Shown: positions 50,555 through 60,433, counted from the first letter of the stretch. The stretch is 64,000 nucleotides of DNA from Actinopolyspora halophila DSM 43834 (GCF_000371785.1 NZ_AQUI01000002.1:2707276-2771275), one strand, 5' to 3'. Program-made: numbers and translations. The notes: a model not told the origin generated them from the letters alone.

Positions 50555-52216
50555 GTGATTCGAGACTACATCAGGACGCATACAAATCCCCCGGTGTTCG
50601 TCATCTCGGGGATCATAGCGGTGGCCTTCGTGCTGTGGGGGGTGCTGGCTCCGTCCAATGTCGCGACGGTGGCCGGGGCCGTCAACAGCTTCATCACCAC
50701 GAACTTCGGCTGGTTCTACATACTGGCGGCCACCTTTTTCCTCATCTTCGTCGTAGTTATCATGCTGAGCCGCTTCGGCACCCTCCGCATGGGACCACCC
50801 GACTCGAGACCCGAGTACGGCAAGTTGGCCTGGTTCGCCATGTTGTTCACCGCCGGAATGGGAATCGGTCTGGTCTACTTCGCAGTGAGCGAACCCGTTT
50901 CGCACTACCTCAACCCGCCCACCGGCCCGGGAAGTACCGAGGAAGCCGTTCCCGAAGCGATGAACCTCACGCTCTTCCACTGGGGACTGCACCCGTGGGC
51001 GATCTACATCGTGCTCGGGCTCTCGTTGGGCTACTTCGCGTTCCGCAAGGGACTGCCGCTACGCCCGGCCGCCGCGTTCTACCCGTTGATCGGAAACCGC
51101 ATCTACGGCTGGATCGGCCACGTGATCGATATCCTCGCGGTGTTCGGCACCCTGTTCGGCTTGGGCACCTCGCTGGGTATCGGCGGCCAGCAGGTCGGAG
51201 CCGGGCTGCAGACCCTGTTCGGGATCGAGAACACGGCCGGGCTGCAGGTGGTCGTGATCCTGGCCATCACGGCGATCGCCGTCGTGTCGGTGCTGCTGGG
51301 GATCGACAAGGGGATCCGCAACCTTTCCCTGATCAACCTCTGGCTCGCCTTCGCCCTGATGGTGTTCGTCTTCGTGGCCGCCTCCTCGCGGGACATCGTC
51401 AACGCGCTGGCCACGAACATCGGAACCTACCTGCAGAACCTGCCACTGACGAGTTTCGAGACCTATCCCAACAGCCCACAGGGGCAGGACTGGCAGAGCA
51501 GCTGGACCCTGTTCTACTGGGGCTGGTGGATCTCCTGGTCACCGTTCGTCGGGATGTTCTTGGCCAGGATCTCCTACGGTCGCACCATCCGGCAGTTCAT
51601 CGGGGGCGCACTGTTCGCCCCCGTCGGTGCCTCCATCGTGTGGTTGACCGTGTTCGGGGACGCGGCGCTGCAGCGGCTCCGGGCCAACCCGGCCAACCCG
51701 CTCGCCGAGGCCAGCTCCGACACGGCGATGTTCGTGCTGTTCAACCAGCTTCCCGTTCTCGGGATCATCACCACGGTCGCCTCGGTGATCGCGATCATCG
51801 TGGTGGTGCTGTTCTTCGCCACGTCCTCGGACTCCGGTTCGCTGGTGGTCGACATACTCACCAACGGCGGCGATCCCCACCCGCGGTGGCAGCAACGTCT
51901 GTTCTGGGCCGTCATGGAAGGTGTGATCGCCGCGGTGCTCCTCGCGGCGGGAGCGGTCAGCGGGACGGACGCGTTGAGCGCGCTGCAGACCGCTTCGCTC
52001 GTGGCGGGACTACCGTTCTGCATCGTGCTGCTGCTGATGTGCATCGGACTGAGCAAGGGGCTCAACGAGGAACGCCCCATGGTGGCCCGCCCCGAGGAAC
52101 CCAGCCCGTTGGTGGGGCTGCGGGAGGCGACGGTTCGACACTCCGTCCGACAGCGCGCCCAGGAGGAGGAGCGAGGCGAGTCGAGCTCCGGGGGAACGAA
52201 GCGTTCGGAGCGGTGA
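50555..52216 (+). CDS. BCCT-family osmolyte transporter
   Basis: 553 residues, 12 helices. MLFTAGMGIGLVYFAVSEPVSHYL carries the GMGIG substrate/Na+ motif; WTLFYWGWWISWSPFVGMFLARISYGRTIRQF is the tryptophan box of BCCT helix 8 that binds the trimethylammonium group. GMGIG (not GMGIR) favours Na+-coupled glycine betaine or ectoine uptake rather than carnitine exchange. The ~50-residue charged C-terminal tail (QEEERGESSSGGTKRSER) could be an osmosensing tail as in BetP. GTG 50555 is the plausible start; no strong ribosome site is near. Confidence 0.93.
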   Translation: MIRDYIRTHTNPPVFVISGIIAVAFVLWGVLAPSNVATVAGAVNSFITTNFGWFYILAATFFLIFVVVIMLSRFGTLRMGPPDSRPEYGKLAWFAMLFTAGMGIGLVYFAVSEPVSHYLNPPTGPGSTEEAVPEAMNLTLFHWGLHPWAIYIVLGLSLGYFAFRKGLPLRPAAAFYPLIGNRIYGWIGHVIDILAVFGTLFGLGTSLGIGGQQVGAGLQTLFGIENTAGLQVVVILAITAIAVVSVLLGIDKGIRNLSLINLWLAFALMVFVFVAASSRDIVNALATNIGTYLQNLPLTSFETYPNSPQGQDWQSSWTLFYWGWWISWSPFVGMFLARISYGRTIRQFIGGALFAPVGASIVWLTVFGDAALQRLRANPANPLAEASSDTAMFVLFNQLPVLGIITTVASVIAIIVVVLFFATSSDSGSLVVDILTNGGDPHPRWQQRLFWAVMEGVIAAVLLAAGAVSGTDALSALQTASLVAGLPFCIVLLLMCIGLSKGLNEERPMVARPEEPSPLVGLREATVRHSVRQRAQEEERGESSSGGTKRSER

Positions 52217-52259
52217 CCCGCGCCGTCCCCGTTTCCGGACGGCCCGGAGAACGCTCTCG

Positions 52260-53237
52260 TCACACCACCCGAGGCCAGCCCTGCTCGTCCCACTCCAGGG
52301 TGTTGATTCCCAGCCTGGTGGCTCCCTGCTGGTCGGCGTCGTAGTAATGGTAGACGAGCAGATCGTCGGAACCGTCCTCGAGAACGCTCTGCCCGCCCGG
52401 ACCGATCACGTTGTCGTGACTGCCCAGCACCTCGGTCCCCCCGTTCTCCAGCATCGGCGTACCCGAGCGGTCCGTGTACGGCCCCGTCGGACTGCTGGCC
52501 CGTCCCACCATCACCCGGTAGGTGCTGTCGGTTCCCTGACAGCACTGGCCGAAGGAGACGAACAGGTAGTAGTGACCGCCGTGCCGGACGATCGCCGGGG
52601 CCTCAACGGCGTGCGATCCGGCGGGGCCGTTGGCCAGGTGGTACAGCGTGCCGTCCGCACCGTGCCGCTTACCGGTGTCGGAATCCAGTCTGATCATGCG
52701 GATCCCGCTCCAGAAGGAGCCGAACGACAACCACCACCGCCCCGAATCGTCGACCAGCAGATTGGGGTCGATGGCGTTGTGGTCGTCCCCGCTGTCCGTG
52801 GAGTACACGATCCCCTCGTCCTGCCAGGTCCCCGGGTCACCGGAGGTACTGGTGGCCAATCCGATCGCGGAGTGGTTCGAACCGAACGAGGACGCCGAGT
52901 AGTACATCCAGTATCTGCCCGCGTGGAAGGAGATGTCCGGAGCCCAGACGTCCCCGGACGAATTGTATTCGTGCACCCATTCGGGAACGGTGCCGAAAGC
53001 CGAACCGTTCCGTTCGAAATGGATTCGATCGGTCGAGGTGCGCGTCTCGATCCCCCCGTGCGTGGAGGTAAGCAGGTAGCCGGAGTCCCTGCGCACCATG
53101 GAGGGATCGTGCGCGGCCAGATCCCCCGTCACACGTCCCGGCATCGGATAGTCGGCGGCGACGGCGGGAACCGCCCAACTCACCGACATCAGCACGGCTC
53201 CGAGCACTCCTGCCATTCGAGCCGGATGTCCACGCAT
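52260..53237 (-). CDS. Secreted GH43 family arabinanase
   Basis: 325 residues. Sec signal peptide MRGHPARMAGVLGAVLMSVSWAVPAVA, probable cleavage before ADYP. GH43 five-blade propeller landmarks: AAHDPSMVRRDSGYLLTST (catalytic-base Asp), NAIDPNLLVDDSGRWWLSFG (pKa-setting Asp), SHAVEAPAIVRHGGHYYLFVS (acid Glu). The overall pattern (SGDVWAPDISFHAGRYWMYYS, GGTEVLGSHDNVIGPGGQSV) fits endo-1,5-alpha-L-arabinanases. ATG 53237 follows GGAGGTG. It hydrolyses plant arabinan outside the cell. Confidence 0.92.
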   Translation of the reverse strand: MRGHPARMAGVLGAVLMSVSWAVPAVAADYPMPGRVTGDLAAHDPSMVRRDSGYLLTSTHGGIETRTSTDRIHFERNGSAFGTVPEWVHEYNSSGDVWAPDISFHAGRYWMYYSASSFGSNHSAIGLATSTSGDPGTWQDEGIVYSTDSGDDHNAIDPNLLVDDSGRWWLSFGSFWSGIRMIRLDSDTGKRHGADGTLYHLANGPAGSHAVEAPAIVRHGGHYYLFVSFGQCCQGTDSTYRVMVGRASSPTGPYTDRSGTPMLENGGTEVLGSHDNVIGPGGQSVLEDGSDDLLVYHYYDADQQGATRLGINTLEWDEQGWPRVV

Positions 53238-53311
53238 GGAACAACACCTCCACCGGAATCGGAAAACACGATGAGTACCGGAGGCGACCCACCGCCGAAC
53301 AAGATGTTCGA

Positions 53312-53334
53312 TATTTCGAAAGGCGTTCGAAATA
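53312..53334 (-). promoter_or_regulatory. Operator-like inverted repeat upstream of the arabinanase gene
   Basis: TATTTCGAA (53312-53320), 5-base spacer AGGCG, TTCGAAATA (53326-53334): a perfect 9-bp inverted repeat 75 bases before the start, in an A/T-rich island. CTTTGGAAACGAAAG just beyond adds a weaker CTTT/AAAG pair. The spacing fits a LacI-type sugar regulator. Confidence 0.65.
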
Positions 53335-53494
53335 CTTTGGAAACGAAAGGTAGAAGTGAAGTTACCGAAGGTCAACGCGTTGCCGATCGTTGACGCCGGA
53401 CATCGGAGCACTACTCACCGAAACGAGTGGACTCGGTACCCCTGATCGGAGGACCGATCCCTGCGGGGGCAACCGCCCCACGCCACCGAGGAGC

Positions 53495-54283
53495 TCAGTC
53501 GGCCACGGACTCCAGCACGACGAAATCGCTCCGGGTGAGATCCAGGCAGACGGCCATCCGTCCCACGCCCGCCGCGTTCTCCGGCCCCATCTGCACACTG
53601 CCCCCACTCGAGACGACCCGCGACATGGTCGCGTCGCAGTCCTGCACCGCGAACACCGGATGCCAGTAAGGCAGTCCATCGGTCAGAGCGAGCTGCTCCG
53701 GAGTGAGCTGCATCATCCCCCCGATCATGCGTTCCTGGGAGCCTCCGCTCGGGGTGATCAACGAATAGGTGCTCGACCCGCTGGGCAGGGGCATGTCCTC
53801 CGTCTGCCAGCCGAACAGATTGACGTAGAACTCCTTGGCCGCGGCCACGTGGGTCGTGTAGAGCTCGATCCAGTTCAACGCCCCCGGCTCGTCCGTCTTC
53901 TCCACCCCCTGGGAGTCCTTCGGCTGCCACACTGCGAACCGAGCCCCGAGCGGATCGCTGAACTGGGCCATACGAGCCTGATCGTCGTCAAACGGTTCAC
54001 GACGCACGGTCCCACCCAGCTGGCGGACGGTTTGGCTCATCTCGTCGACGTCGTCGGTTCTGAAGTAGATCATCCACGCCGCACGGGCATCTTCCTCGGT
54101 GAGGCTGCCGATCCCGGCGACCTTCCTCCCCCCGAGCCGGAAGAAACCGTACTCCCCCTGCTCATCCAACTGCTCGTACTCCCAGTCGAACACCGAACGG
54201 TAGAAATCGACGGCCGCGGACACGTCCGTGGCGGCGATATCGATCCAGCACGGGGAGCCGACGACGAAATCAGTGGTGATCAT
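53495..54283 (-). CDS. VOC-family protein with two glyoxalase-like domains
   Basis: 262 residues made of two similar VOC domains (about 1-125 and 135-262). Each begins with PCWIDIAATDVSAAVDFYRSVFDWEYE and LNWIELYTTHVAAAKEFYVNLFGWQTE respectively and ends with DPLGARFAVWQ or DLTRSDFVVLE, where the metal Glu usually lies. Related to a hydroxylase-like group in antibiotic gene clusters, with no known substrate. ATG follows GGAAGGGAAG. Confidence 0.88.
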   Translation of the reverse strand: MITTDFVVGSPCWIDIAATDVSAAVDFYRSVFDWEYEQLDEQGEYGFFRLGGRKVAGIGSLTEEDARAAWMIYFRTDDVDEMSQTVRQLGGTVRREPFDDDQARMAQFSDPLGARFAVWQPKDSQGVEKTDEPGALNWIELYTTHVAAAKEFYVNLFGWQTEDMPLPSGSSTYSLITPSGGSQERMIGGMMQLTPEQLALTDGLPYWHPVFAVQDCDATMSRVVSSGGSVQMGPENAAGVGRMAVCLDLTRSDFVVLESVAD

Positions 54284-54554
54284 GCTCTTCCCTTCCGGAA
54301 CGAGTCCTGGCAGCGCTGTTGTCGGGTGCGTTCGTTCGGCTGTTCGAACTCCGGCCGTTCGAGCACAGTCCTGCCAGGCACCCGGGTGAATGCCTCGTCA
54401 GCACACCTTGGCACCTGCCTCCGACCTTCGCCTGCCGATCGGAACCGCCCCGGGGGCACGATCACTCGCCTTCCGTCGAAGTTCTCCGTTCTCCCCCGGC
54501 ACAGGTGCTCACCGAGGACCGGTTCGGGGGAAACCGAAAACCGCCGTCCCGGCG

Positions 54555-55277
54555 TCATCCACCGGACGAGACCTGCGCGACCGCTTCATCGATGCGCCGG
54601 GCCAGTTCCAGGTCCAGTTCGGTCACCGCATCGACCGAGCGGGTGCGCACCGAGAAGGTCAGATCGTCATTACTGCCCCGGTCCACCTTGGCGTGATGAC
54701 TCAGCTCCTGCTGGACGGCTTCCACGCGCCGCAGCAACGGAGGCCACCTGTCGCCGGGGAGTACGACCGTCCGAGTGATCCGCCCGGTGTCCCCGGCCCA
54801 GTCGTCCAACCTCGCCAACGCCCGCTCCAACTCGTCCGTCTCGAGCGGTCTGGGGCGATCACCGACACCGGCCGTCCCCCGTTCCGGCGGAGGTCGCCCA
54901 CCGGGGGCGGAGAACAGCGCCGTGATCTCCGTGGGCAACCGACTGCCCAGGGCCTCGGCCAGCTCGGAATCCTGCGAAGTCAGCTCGGAAAGAACCGCCA
55001 TGACCAGGTAGCGCGTGTGCTCGGCCTGCCGCCCGCTCCGCGCGGCGACGTCCTCGAGAAAGGTCTCCGGCTCTCCGTGCCCGCTTCGCTCGTCCCAACG
55101 TATCGAGTCCCGGATCTTGCCCGGAAGTCGCTCGGCCAACAGCTCGCGTTCCCGTTCGCCCACGCGTTCGGCCAGGGCCTCGACGACGCGAACGGTGCCC
55201 GCACGCGCCTCCTCGGCGGAATCCAGCTCCCCGCGAGCCACCACCCCGTCCACGAACTCCTGGTATTGCGCCACCAT
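54555..55277 (-). CDS. DUF2267 protein fused to a pterin-carbinolamine-dehydratase-like domain
   Basis: 240 residues. Residues ~1-130 form a DUF2267 domain (FVDGVVARGELDSAEEARAGTVRVVEALAERVGERERELLAERLP, EDVAARSG, AEHTRYLVMAVLSELT). Residues ~160-238 look like a PCD domain: WPPLLRRVEAVQQELSHHAKVDRGSNDDLTFSVRTRSVDAVTELDLELARRIDEAV keeps the HH motif and the T-x-D-x-x-LA end, but the third catalytic His (THSxGG) is Thr-Arg-Ser, so activity is doubtful. ATG 55277 follows GGAGGAGGGG. Confidence 0.82.
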   Translation of the reverse strand: MVAQYQEFVDGVVARGELDSAEEARAGTVRVVEALAERVGERERELLAERLPGKIRDSIRWDERSGHGEPETFLEDVAARSGRQAEHTRYLVMAVLSELTSQDSELAEALGSRLPTEITALFSAPGGRPPPERGTAGVGDRPRPLETDELERALARLDDWAGDTGRITRTVVLPGDRWPPLLRRVEAVQQELSHHAKVDRGSNDDLTFSVRTRSVDAVTELDLELARRIDEAVAQVSSGG

Positions 55278-55423
55278 GGCCGTCCCCTCCTCCTATGGCA
55301 CGCGGCAACGACACATCGCTCGGCATCCCGACGTGCGCTCTTCCGCCGACGTCCGCCGTCCGCGGCCCTCGCCCCGCTCCGGGCGGGCGAGCCGGACGGC
55401 GGAACGCGGCGGGATGTGCTCGT

Positions 55424-55600
55424 TCACCGTCTTTCCCGCAGTTGACGCATGTGGTCCTCACTGCACGCGGTGAGCACATCCCCCGGAGCGGACTCCGCGG
55501 AACCGCCCACCTGTTCGTAGCGGGCGTTGTCCCGATCCACCGATAGCCCGCACAGGTCGCACACCTCGACCGTGTCTCCGCTGTCCCGTGTGGAATCCAT
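55424..55600 (-). CDS. Small Cys-rich protein, possible zinc ribbon
   Basis: 58 residues. VEVCDLCGLSVDRDNARYEQVGG followed by LTACSEDHMRQL: Cys-x2-Cys and Cys-x3-His could bind one zinc. No ribosome site of note (GGGGG at ~15 bases). Unknown function; accepted for motif pattern and position after the GntR gene. Confidence 0.45.
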   Translation of the reverse strand: MDSTRDSGDTVEVCDLCGLSVDRDNARYEQVGGSAESAPGDVLTACSEDHMRQLRERR

Positions 55601-55658
55601 GTGCCGAGTATGCCCCCGGCGAAGCCGCACGTCCTGCTGGAAGTCCGGTCCGCCGCGC

Positions 55659-56399
55659 TCAGCGGGACTGCAACAACGGCACCGCGGGAGCACCGCTCGG
55701 GAGCACGTACTTCCCGACGAGTAACGGGGTGTTCTCCGCGCTGACCACCTGAGTGATCAACACCACCGGAGTGTCCGGGGGGCGCTCGAAGACCTCTCCG
55801 CGCTGCTTTCCGAGCACGGTGGCCGTCACACCGCTCGACCCACGCAGCGGCAGGTCGTACTCGCGTTCGCTCAGCACGGCAAGCATGGTTCGCCGCCGCG
55901 CGGCGACCGTTTCCAACGCTTCCGGCAACGCCGCGTGGACGCGGGCGAGGGCCTCGTCCGGCAGGGTCCACTCCTGGACCAAGCAGCCCGGCCAGTCGTC
56001 CACGTCGATGACGCTCTCCCAGAACCCGATCTCGCTGTTCGCGGGGACGGGCAGGTGTTGCAGCACGAAATCGGTCGGTTCCTCGAAGGAGCGGGTGAGC
56101 GCACGCACCCGCGTCCGCCCCGGGAACAGGTTCTCGACCGGGGTCAGGCGTTCGAACCCCTTGCGCGGGGTGCTGGTGCTCACCGTCCGACCGACTCCGC
56201 GGCGCACCGTGATGACCCCGTCCTCCTGCAGCAGGATCAGGGCCTCCCGCAGCGCGGGGCGGCTGACCCCCAGCTCAGCGGCGAGCGTGGGTTCGGAAGG
56301 CAGCGTCGAGCCGGGTGGGTACTCCCCGGAGCGGATGCCCTCGACGATGCGTTCGTAGAGATCCACCGACGGTCTGCGTCGCGTTCGGTTCTCCGGCAC
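55659..56399 (-). CDS. GntR-family regulator with UTRA domain (HutC subfamily)
   Basis: 246 residues. Winged helix at ~12-70: VDLYERIVEGIRSGEYPPGSTLPSEPTLAAELGVSRPALREALILLQEDGVITVRRGVGRTV, the GntR signature. A ligand-binding domain follows that shows UTRA-like order. GTG 56399 follows GAGGTG. It is divergent from the adenosine deaminase gene at 56788, with palindromic sites in front of both, so it probably represses both and is induced by a purine-related ligand (inference). Confidence 0.88.
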   Translation of the reverse strand: MPENRTRRRPSVDLYERIVEGIRSGEYPPGSTLPSEPTLAAELGVSRPALREALILLQEDGVITVRRGVGRTVSTSTPRKGFERLTPVENLFPGRTRVRALTRSFEEPTDFVLQHLPVPANSEIGFWESVIDVDDWPGCLVQEWTLPDEALARVHAALPEALETVAARRRTMLAVLSEREYDLPLRGSSGVTATVLGKQRGEVFERPPDTPVVLITQVVSAENTPLLVGKYVLPSGAPAVPLLQSR

Positions 56400-56420
56400 C
56401 CCGCACCTCGCTCACAATCG

Positions 56421-56434
56421 TTGTCAGACAAGTT
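56421..56434. promoter_or_regulatory. GntR-type operator candidate near the gntR start
   Basis: TTGTC-A-GACAA (56421-56431) is an 11-bp perfect palindrome that fits the GntR-family pattern TNGTNNNACNA. The 13-mer TGTCAGACAAGTT (56422-56434) recurs inverted at 56556-56568. It is 22 bases from the gntR start codon. Confidence 0.65.
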
Positions 56435-56532
56435 ATCTCCAGTGCTCGTCGCAGTCAAACAACCCGCACCCGAACGGAGTGGTATACGGTTGAATCAGGT
56501 CGGGGATGTCGCTTGACGAACGGGAAACGCGT

Positions 56533-56569
56533 TGTGTAGACACTCCACTCAAACCAAACTTGTCTGACA
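56533..56569. promoter_or_regulatory. GntR-type operator candidates toward the deaminase gene
   Basis: AACTTGTCTGACA (56556-56568) is the exact inverse of the 13-mer at 56422-56434. Nearby GTGTAGAC (56533-56540) fits the HutC-subfamily pattern GTNTANAC. Together with the first site they frame a probable divergent promoter region. The rest of the 388-base gntR-add interval shows nothing else. Confidence 0.6.
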
Positions 56570-56787
56570 GCGCCGCATCGCTCTTGTCCGTCCCGGAACA
56601 CACCGGGATCGGACGGAACCGAGCGACCCGCGGGGTCTCCCGCACCGACAACGGGGGAGGGATTTCCGGCGCCTCGTAGACCGCTACTCGAGTAGGGCAC
56701 CCGCTGCCCGGCGCCCGTAGGAACCCCCTCGGAGCAGTCACCCCGCGAACCGGGACACCACAGTCCTACTAGGAGGTACCGCCCTTG

Positions 56788-57933
56788 ATGGCGACAGCAC
56801 CGACGAAGGAACAGATCGAGCAGGCCCCGAAAGTACTGCTCCACGACCACCTCGACGGCGGGGTCCGCCCGCGCACCGTCGTGGAACTCGCCGAACGGAC
56901 CGGCTACCGGAAGCTGCCGACGACGGATACGACGGAACTCGAGAAGTGGTTCGCCGCGGCCACCGAGGCGAACTCCCTGGAGGAGTACCTGGAGCGTTTC
57001 ACGCACACGGTCGGTGTGCTGCAGACACCGGAAGCGCTGACCAGGGTGGCCGCCGAATGCGCAGAGGACCTGGCCGCCGACGGGGTGGTCTACGCCGAGG
57101 TCCGCTACGCCCCCGAGCTGAGCACCCAGGGCGGCATGGAGCTCGACGAGGTGGTCGAGGCGATCCTGGAGGGCTTTCGGCAGGGCACCGACCGAGCGGC
57201 CGCAGCGGGGCACCGCATCCGGGTGGGGCTGCTGCTGTGCGCGATGCGGCAGGAGTCCCGCTCCTCCGAGATAGCGCGGTTGTCCGTACGCTACCGGGAC
57301 GCGGGAGTCATCGGGTTCGACATAGCAGGACCCGAAGCAGGCCACCCACCGACCCAGTCGCTGGAAGCCTTCGAATACCTGCGCAGGGAGAACTTCCACT
57401 TCACCATCCACGCAGGCGAGGGGTTCGGTCTTCCCTCCATCTGGGAGGCCATCCAGTACTGCGGTGCCGCCCGCCTGGGGCACGGGGTGCGCATCCTCGA
57501 CGACATCACTTTCGACGAGAACGGCCAAGCACGCCTCGGACGCCTCGCATCGTTCGTGCGGGACCGGCGCATTCCGCTGGAGATGTGCCCCCGGTCCAAC
57601 GTGCACACCTCGACGGTGAACTCCCTGGCCGAACACCCGATAGCACTGTTGCGGCAACTACACTTCCGAGTGACCGTCAACACCGACAACAGGCTGATCA
57701 GCCAGACGAGCATGAGCCGGGAGTTCACCGAGCTCGTCGAGCACTTCGATTACACCCTGGACGACCTGCAGTGGTTCACGGTCAACGCCATGAAGTCGGC
57801 GTTCCTGCCTTTCAACCAGCGGTTGGCCCTCATAAACGAGGTGATCAAGCCGGGCTATGCCGCCCTGCGCTCGGAATCCCTGTTCGGCAAGGTCGACGAC
57901 TCCGTGGGACCGGTCCCCTCGAGCCAGCACTGA
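56788..57933 (+). CDS. add: Adenosine deaminase (second copy)
   Basis: 381 residues, full family length. [12 protein letters not shown] (His19, His21), [11 protein letters not shown] (metal His, catalytic Glu), [20 protein letters not shown] and [11 protein letters not shown] (metal Asp) are all present and closer to the actinobacterial consensus than the copy at 328. TTG 56785 and ATG 56788 are both in frame after AGGAGGT; ATG is preferred. Controlled most likely by the divergent GntR regulator. Confidence 0.95.
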   Translation: MATAPTKEQIEQAPKVLLHDHLDGGVRPRTVVELAERTGYRKLPTTDTTELEKWFAAATEANSLEEYLERFTHTVGVLQTPEALTRVAAECAEDLAADGVVYAEVRYAPELSTQGGMELDEVVEAILEGFRQGTDRAAAAGHRIRVGLLLCAMRQESRSSEIARLSVRYRDAGVIGFDIAGPEAGHPPTQSLEAFEYLRRENFHFTIHAGEGFGLPSIWEAIQYCGAARLGHGVRILDDITFDENGQARLGRLASFVRDRRIPLEMCPRSNVHTSTVNSLAEHPIALLRQLHFRVTVNTDNRLISQTSMSREFTELVEHFDYTLDDLQWFTVNAMKSAFLPFNQRLALINEVIKPGYAALRSESLFGKVDDSVGPVPSSQH

Positions 57934-57953
57934 ACGCCTCCGAACGGCGCGAT

Positions 57954-57991
57954 ACCGGGGTGCGGCGATGTCTCGATCGCCCCACCCCGGT
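57954..57991. terminator. Bidirectional terminator between deaminase and copA genes
   Basis: ACCGGGGTG-C-GGCGAT, loop GTCTCG, ATCGCC-C-CACCCCGGT: a 15-bp interrupted stem with a single C:C mismatch, between convergent genes. Confidence 0.88.
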
Positions 57992-58093
57992 TCCCGACCT
58001 CGACAGGCGTTCCCCTCGACGGGCGAACCCTGCCGGAAGATCCCGCGAAGCGGACGGGAAGCTCGCCTCGGAGTGCCGCGTCCCGTGGGGAAC

Positions 58094-60433
58094 TCACCCC
58101 GCCACCCGCTCGGCTCCGGCCGGGGAGCTCGGCGCGGGAACGCCCTCGAGCTTCGTTTCCCGCGCGGTGCTGCGGAAACCACGCAGCCGCAGACTGTTGC
58201 TGACCACGAACACCGAGCTGAAGGCCATGGCCGCACCGGCGATCATCGGATCGAGCATCCCCGCCGCGGCCAGGGGCAGCGCGGCGATGTTGTAGGCGAA
58301 AGCCCAGAACAGGTTCCCCTTGATAGTGCCTAGGGTCTTCCTGGAAAGCCTGATCGCGTCCACCGCGGCACGCGGATCCCCCCGAACCAGGGTGATGTCG
58401 CTGGCCTCGATGGCGACATCGGTACCGGTGCCCATCGCCAGACCGAGATCGGCCCCGGCCAGGGCCGCGGCGTCGTTGATGCCGTCACCGACCATGGCGA
58501 CCACACCACCCGCGGAGCGCAACCGTGCGACGACGTCCACCTTCTCCTGCGGAACGACCTCGGCGACCACCTCCTCGATACCCACCCGGGAGGCGATCGT
58601 CCGGGCGACGGCCTCGTTGTCCCCGGTGAGCAGCACGGGCTTCAGACCGAGCCCACGCATGTCCCGGACCGCTTCGGCGGCCGTGGGTTTGACGGTGTCG
58701 GCGATCACCAGCACGGCACGGGCCCGACCTTCCCAAGCCACGACGACAGCCGTGCTTCCGGTCCGCTCGGCGGCCAGCTTGGCCTCCGCGAGCGACTCGG
58801 GAAGCGACACGCCCCACTTCTCGAGCAACTCCGCTCGACCGACCAGCACCGCTTTCCCGTCGACGGTTCCCCGCACACCGAGTCCCTCCACGTTGGTGAA
58901 GTCCTCGATCGCGGGCAGCGATCCCGTCCGCTGCTCCGCCCGCTCGGCGACGGCCCGTGCGATGGGGTGCTCCGAACCGCTCTCCAGCGCCCCGGCCAGC
59001 TCGAGAGCCTCGTCCGCGGACTCGCCCTCGGCCGCTCGGACGTCGACGAGTTCCATCCTCCCCGTGGTAATGGTTCCGGTTTTGTCCAACACGACCGTGT
59101 CCACCTTCTTGGTGGACTCCAGCACCTCGGGGCCTTTGATCAGGATTCCCATCCGAGCACCGCGGCCGGTTCCCACGAGCAGGGCCGTCGGAGTGGCCAG
59201 ACCGAGAGCACAGGGACAGGCTATGATCAACACGGCCACGGCTGCCGTGAAGGCCACCGAGACGCCACTTCCGCTCCACAGCCAGAAGCCGAGAGTCCCC
59301 AGGGCGAGAGCGATCACTATCGGTACGAACACCCCGGACACCCGGTCTGCGAGTCGCTGGACCCGGGCCTTGCCCGTCTGAGCCTCCTCGACCAGCTTCG
59401 CCATCTGGGAAAGCTGGGTGTCGGAACCGACCCTGGTGGCACGCACGACCAACCTGCCGCCCGCGTTGACGGTCGCTCCCACCACCGTGTCCCCGGGGCC
59501 GACCTCGACCGGAACGGACTCGCCCGTCAACATGCTCGCGTCGACGGCCGAGGTTCCCTCGGTGACGACACCGTCGGTGGCTATCTTCTCCCCCGGACGG
59601 ACGACGAAGAGATCGTCCACGCTCAGCTGCCCGGTCGGAACACGCTGTTCCCGCCCCTCGCGCAGGACGGCCACTTCCTTGGCACCCAGCTCCAACAGTG
59701 CCCGCAGCGCATCCCCCGAGCGGCGTTTGGACCGGGACTCGAAGTACCTCCCCGCCAGGATGAACGTGGTGACTCCGGCGGCCACCTCCAGATATATCGA
59801 GCTGCTCCCGTCCGTTCGTTCCACGGACAGCTCGAACGCGTGGGTCATACCGGGAACCCCCGCGCCGCCGAACAGCAGCGCGTACAGCGACCAGCCGAAC
59901 GCGGCCAGGGTACCCATCGAGATCAGGGTGTCCATCGTGGCCGCCCCGTGACGCAGGTTGGTCCAGGCGGCCCTGTGGAACGGCAGGGCTCCCCACACCA
60001 GCACCGGAGCGGCCAGGGTAAGCGAGATCCACTGCCAGTAGGTGAACTGGAGAACCGGAACCATCGCCATCGCGATGACCGGCACGGAAAGCAGCGCGGA
60101 AACGATCAGTCGCTGCCGCAGCAGCTGCAGCTCGGCGTCACCCTCCTCTTCCCCTTCCTCGGGGGCGGTGTCCTCTCCGCGCGTGCTCTTCGGCGTCGTG
60201 GCGCTGTATCCCGCCGACTCCACGGTCCTGAGCAGGTCGCCCGTTTCGAACCCGGCGGGGTACTGCACCTTGGCCTTCTCGGTCGCGTAATTGACCGTTG
60301 CCGCCACCCCGTCGAGCTTGTTGAGCTTGCGCTCGACCCGCGAGGCACACGAGGCGCAGGTCATTCCGCCTATGGACAGTTCGATCTCCGTCGTCGCCCC
60401 GGAGGAACGCGTGTCCTGCCGGTCGGTGCTCAT
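58094..60433 (-). CDS. copA: Copper-exporting P1B-type ATPase
   Basis: 779 residues. One N-terminal heavy-metal-binding domain ([16 protein letters not shown]), a polyacidic linker, the transmembrane CPC ([16 protein letters not shown]) that selects Cu(I)/Ag(I), phosphorylation motif [11 protein letters not shown] in SEHPIARA, and [10 protein letters not shown]. Eight helices as in CopA. ATG 60433 is chosen for AGGAAGGGG upstream; the frame runs to 60529. A near-perfect promoter lies at 60604-60631, giving a ~165-base leader. CsoR is encoded upstream on the same strand. Confidence 0.95.
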   Translation of the reverse strand: MSTDRQDTRSSGATTEIELSIGGMTCASCASRVERKLNKLDGVAATVNYATEKAKVQYPAGFETGDLLRTVESAGYSATTPKSTRGEDTAPEEGEEEGDAELQLLRQRLIVSALLSVPVIAMAMVPVLQFTYWQWISLTLAAPVLVWGALPFHRAAWTNLRHGAATMDTLISMGTLAAFGWSLYALLFGGAGVPGMTHAFELSVERTDGSSSIYLEVAAGVTTFILAGRYFESRSKRRSGDALRALLELGAKEVAVLREGREQRVPTGQLSVDDLFVVRPGEKIATDGVVTEGTSAVDASMLTGESVPVEVGPGDTVVGATVNAGGRLVVRATRVGSDTQLSQMAKLVEEAQTGKARVQRLADRVSGVFVPIVIALALGTLGFWLWSGSGVSVAFTAAVAVLIIACPCALGLATPTALLVGTGRGARMGILIKGPEVLESTKKVDTVVLDKTGTITTGRMELVDVRAAEGESADEALELAGALESGSEHPIARAVAERAEQRTGSLPAIEDFTNVEGLGVRGTVDGKAVLVGRAELLEKWGVSLPESLAEAKLAAERTGSTAVVVAWEGRARAVLVIADTVKPTAAEAVRDMRGLGLKPVLLTGDNEAVARTIASRVGIEEVVAEVVPQEKVDVVARLRSAGGVVAMVGDGINDAAALAGADLGLAMGTGTDVAIEASDITLVRGDPRAAVDAIRLSRKTLGTIKGNLFWAFAYNIAALPLAAAGMLDPMIAGAAMAFSSVFVVSNSLRLRGFRSTARETKLEGVPAPSSPAGAERVAG

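Noticed and set aside
53312-53334. LexA (SOS) box
   Set aside because: TTCGAA arms are present, but the spacing differs from the actinobacterial TCGAAC-N4-GTTCGA site.
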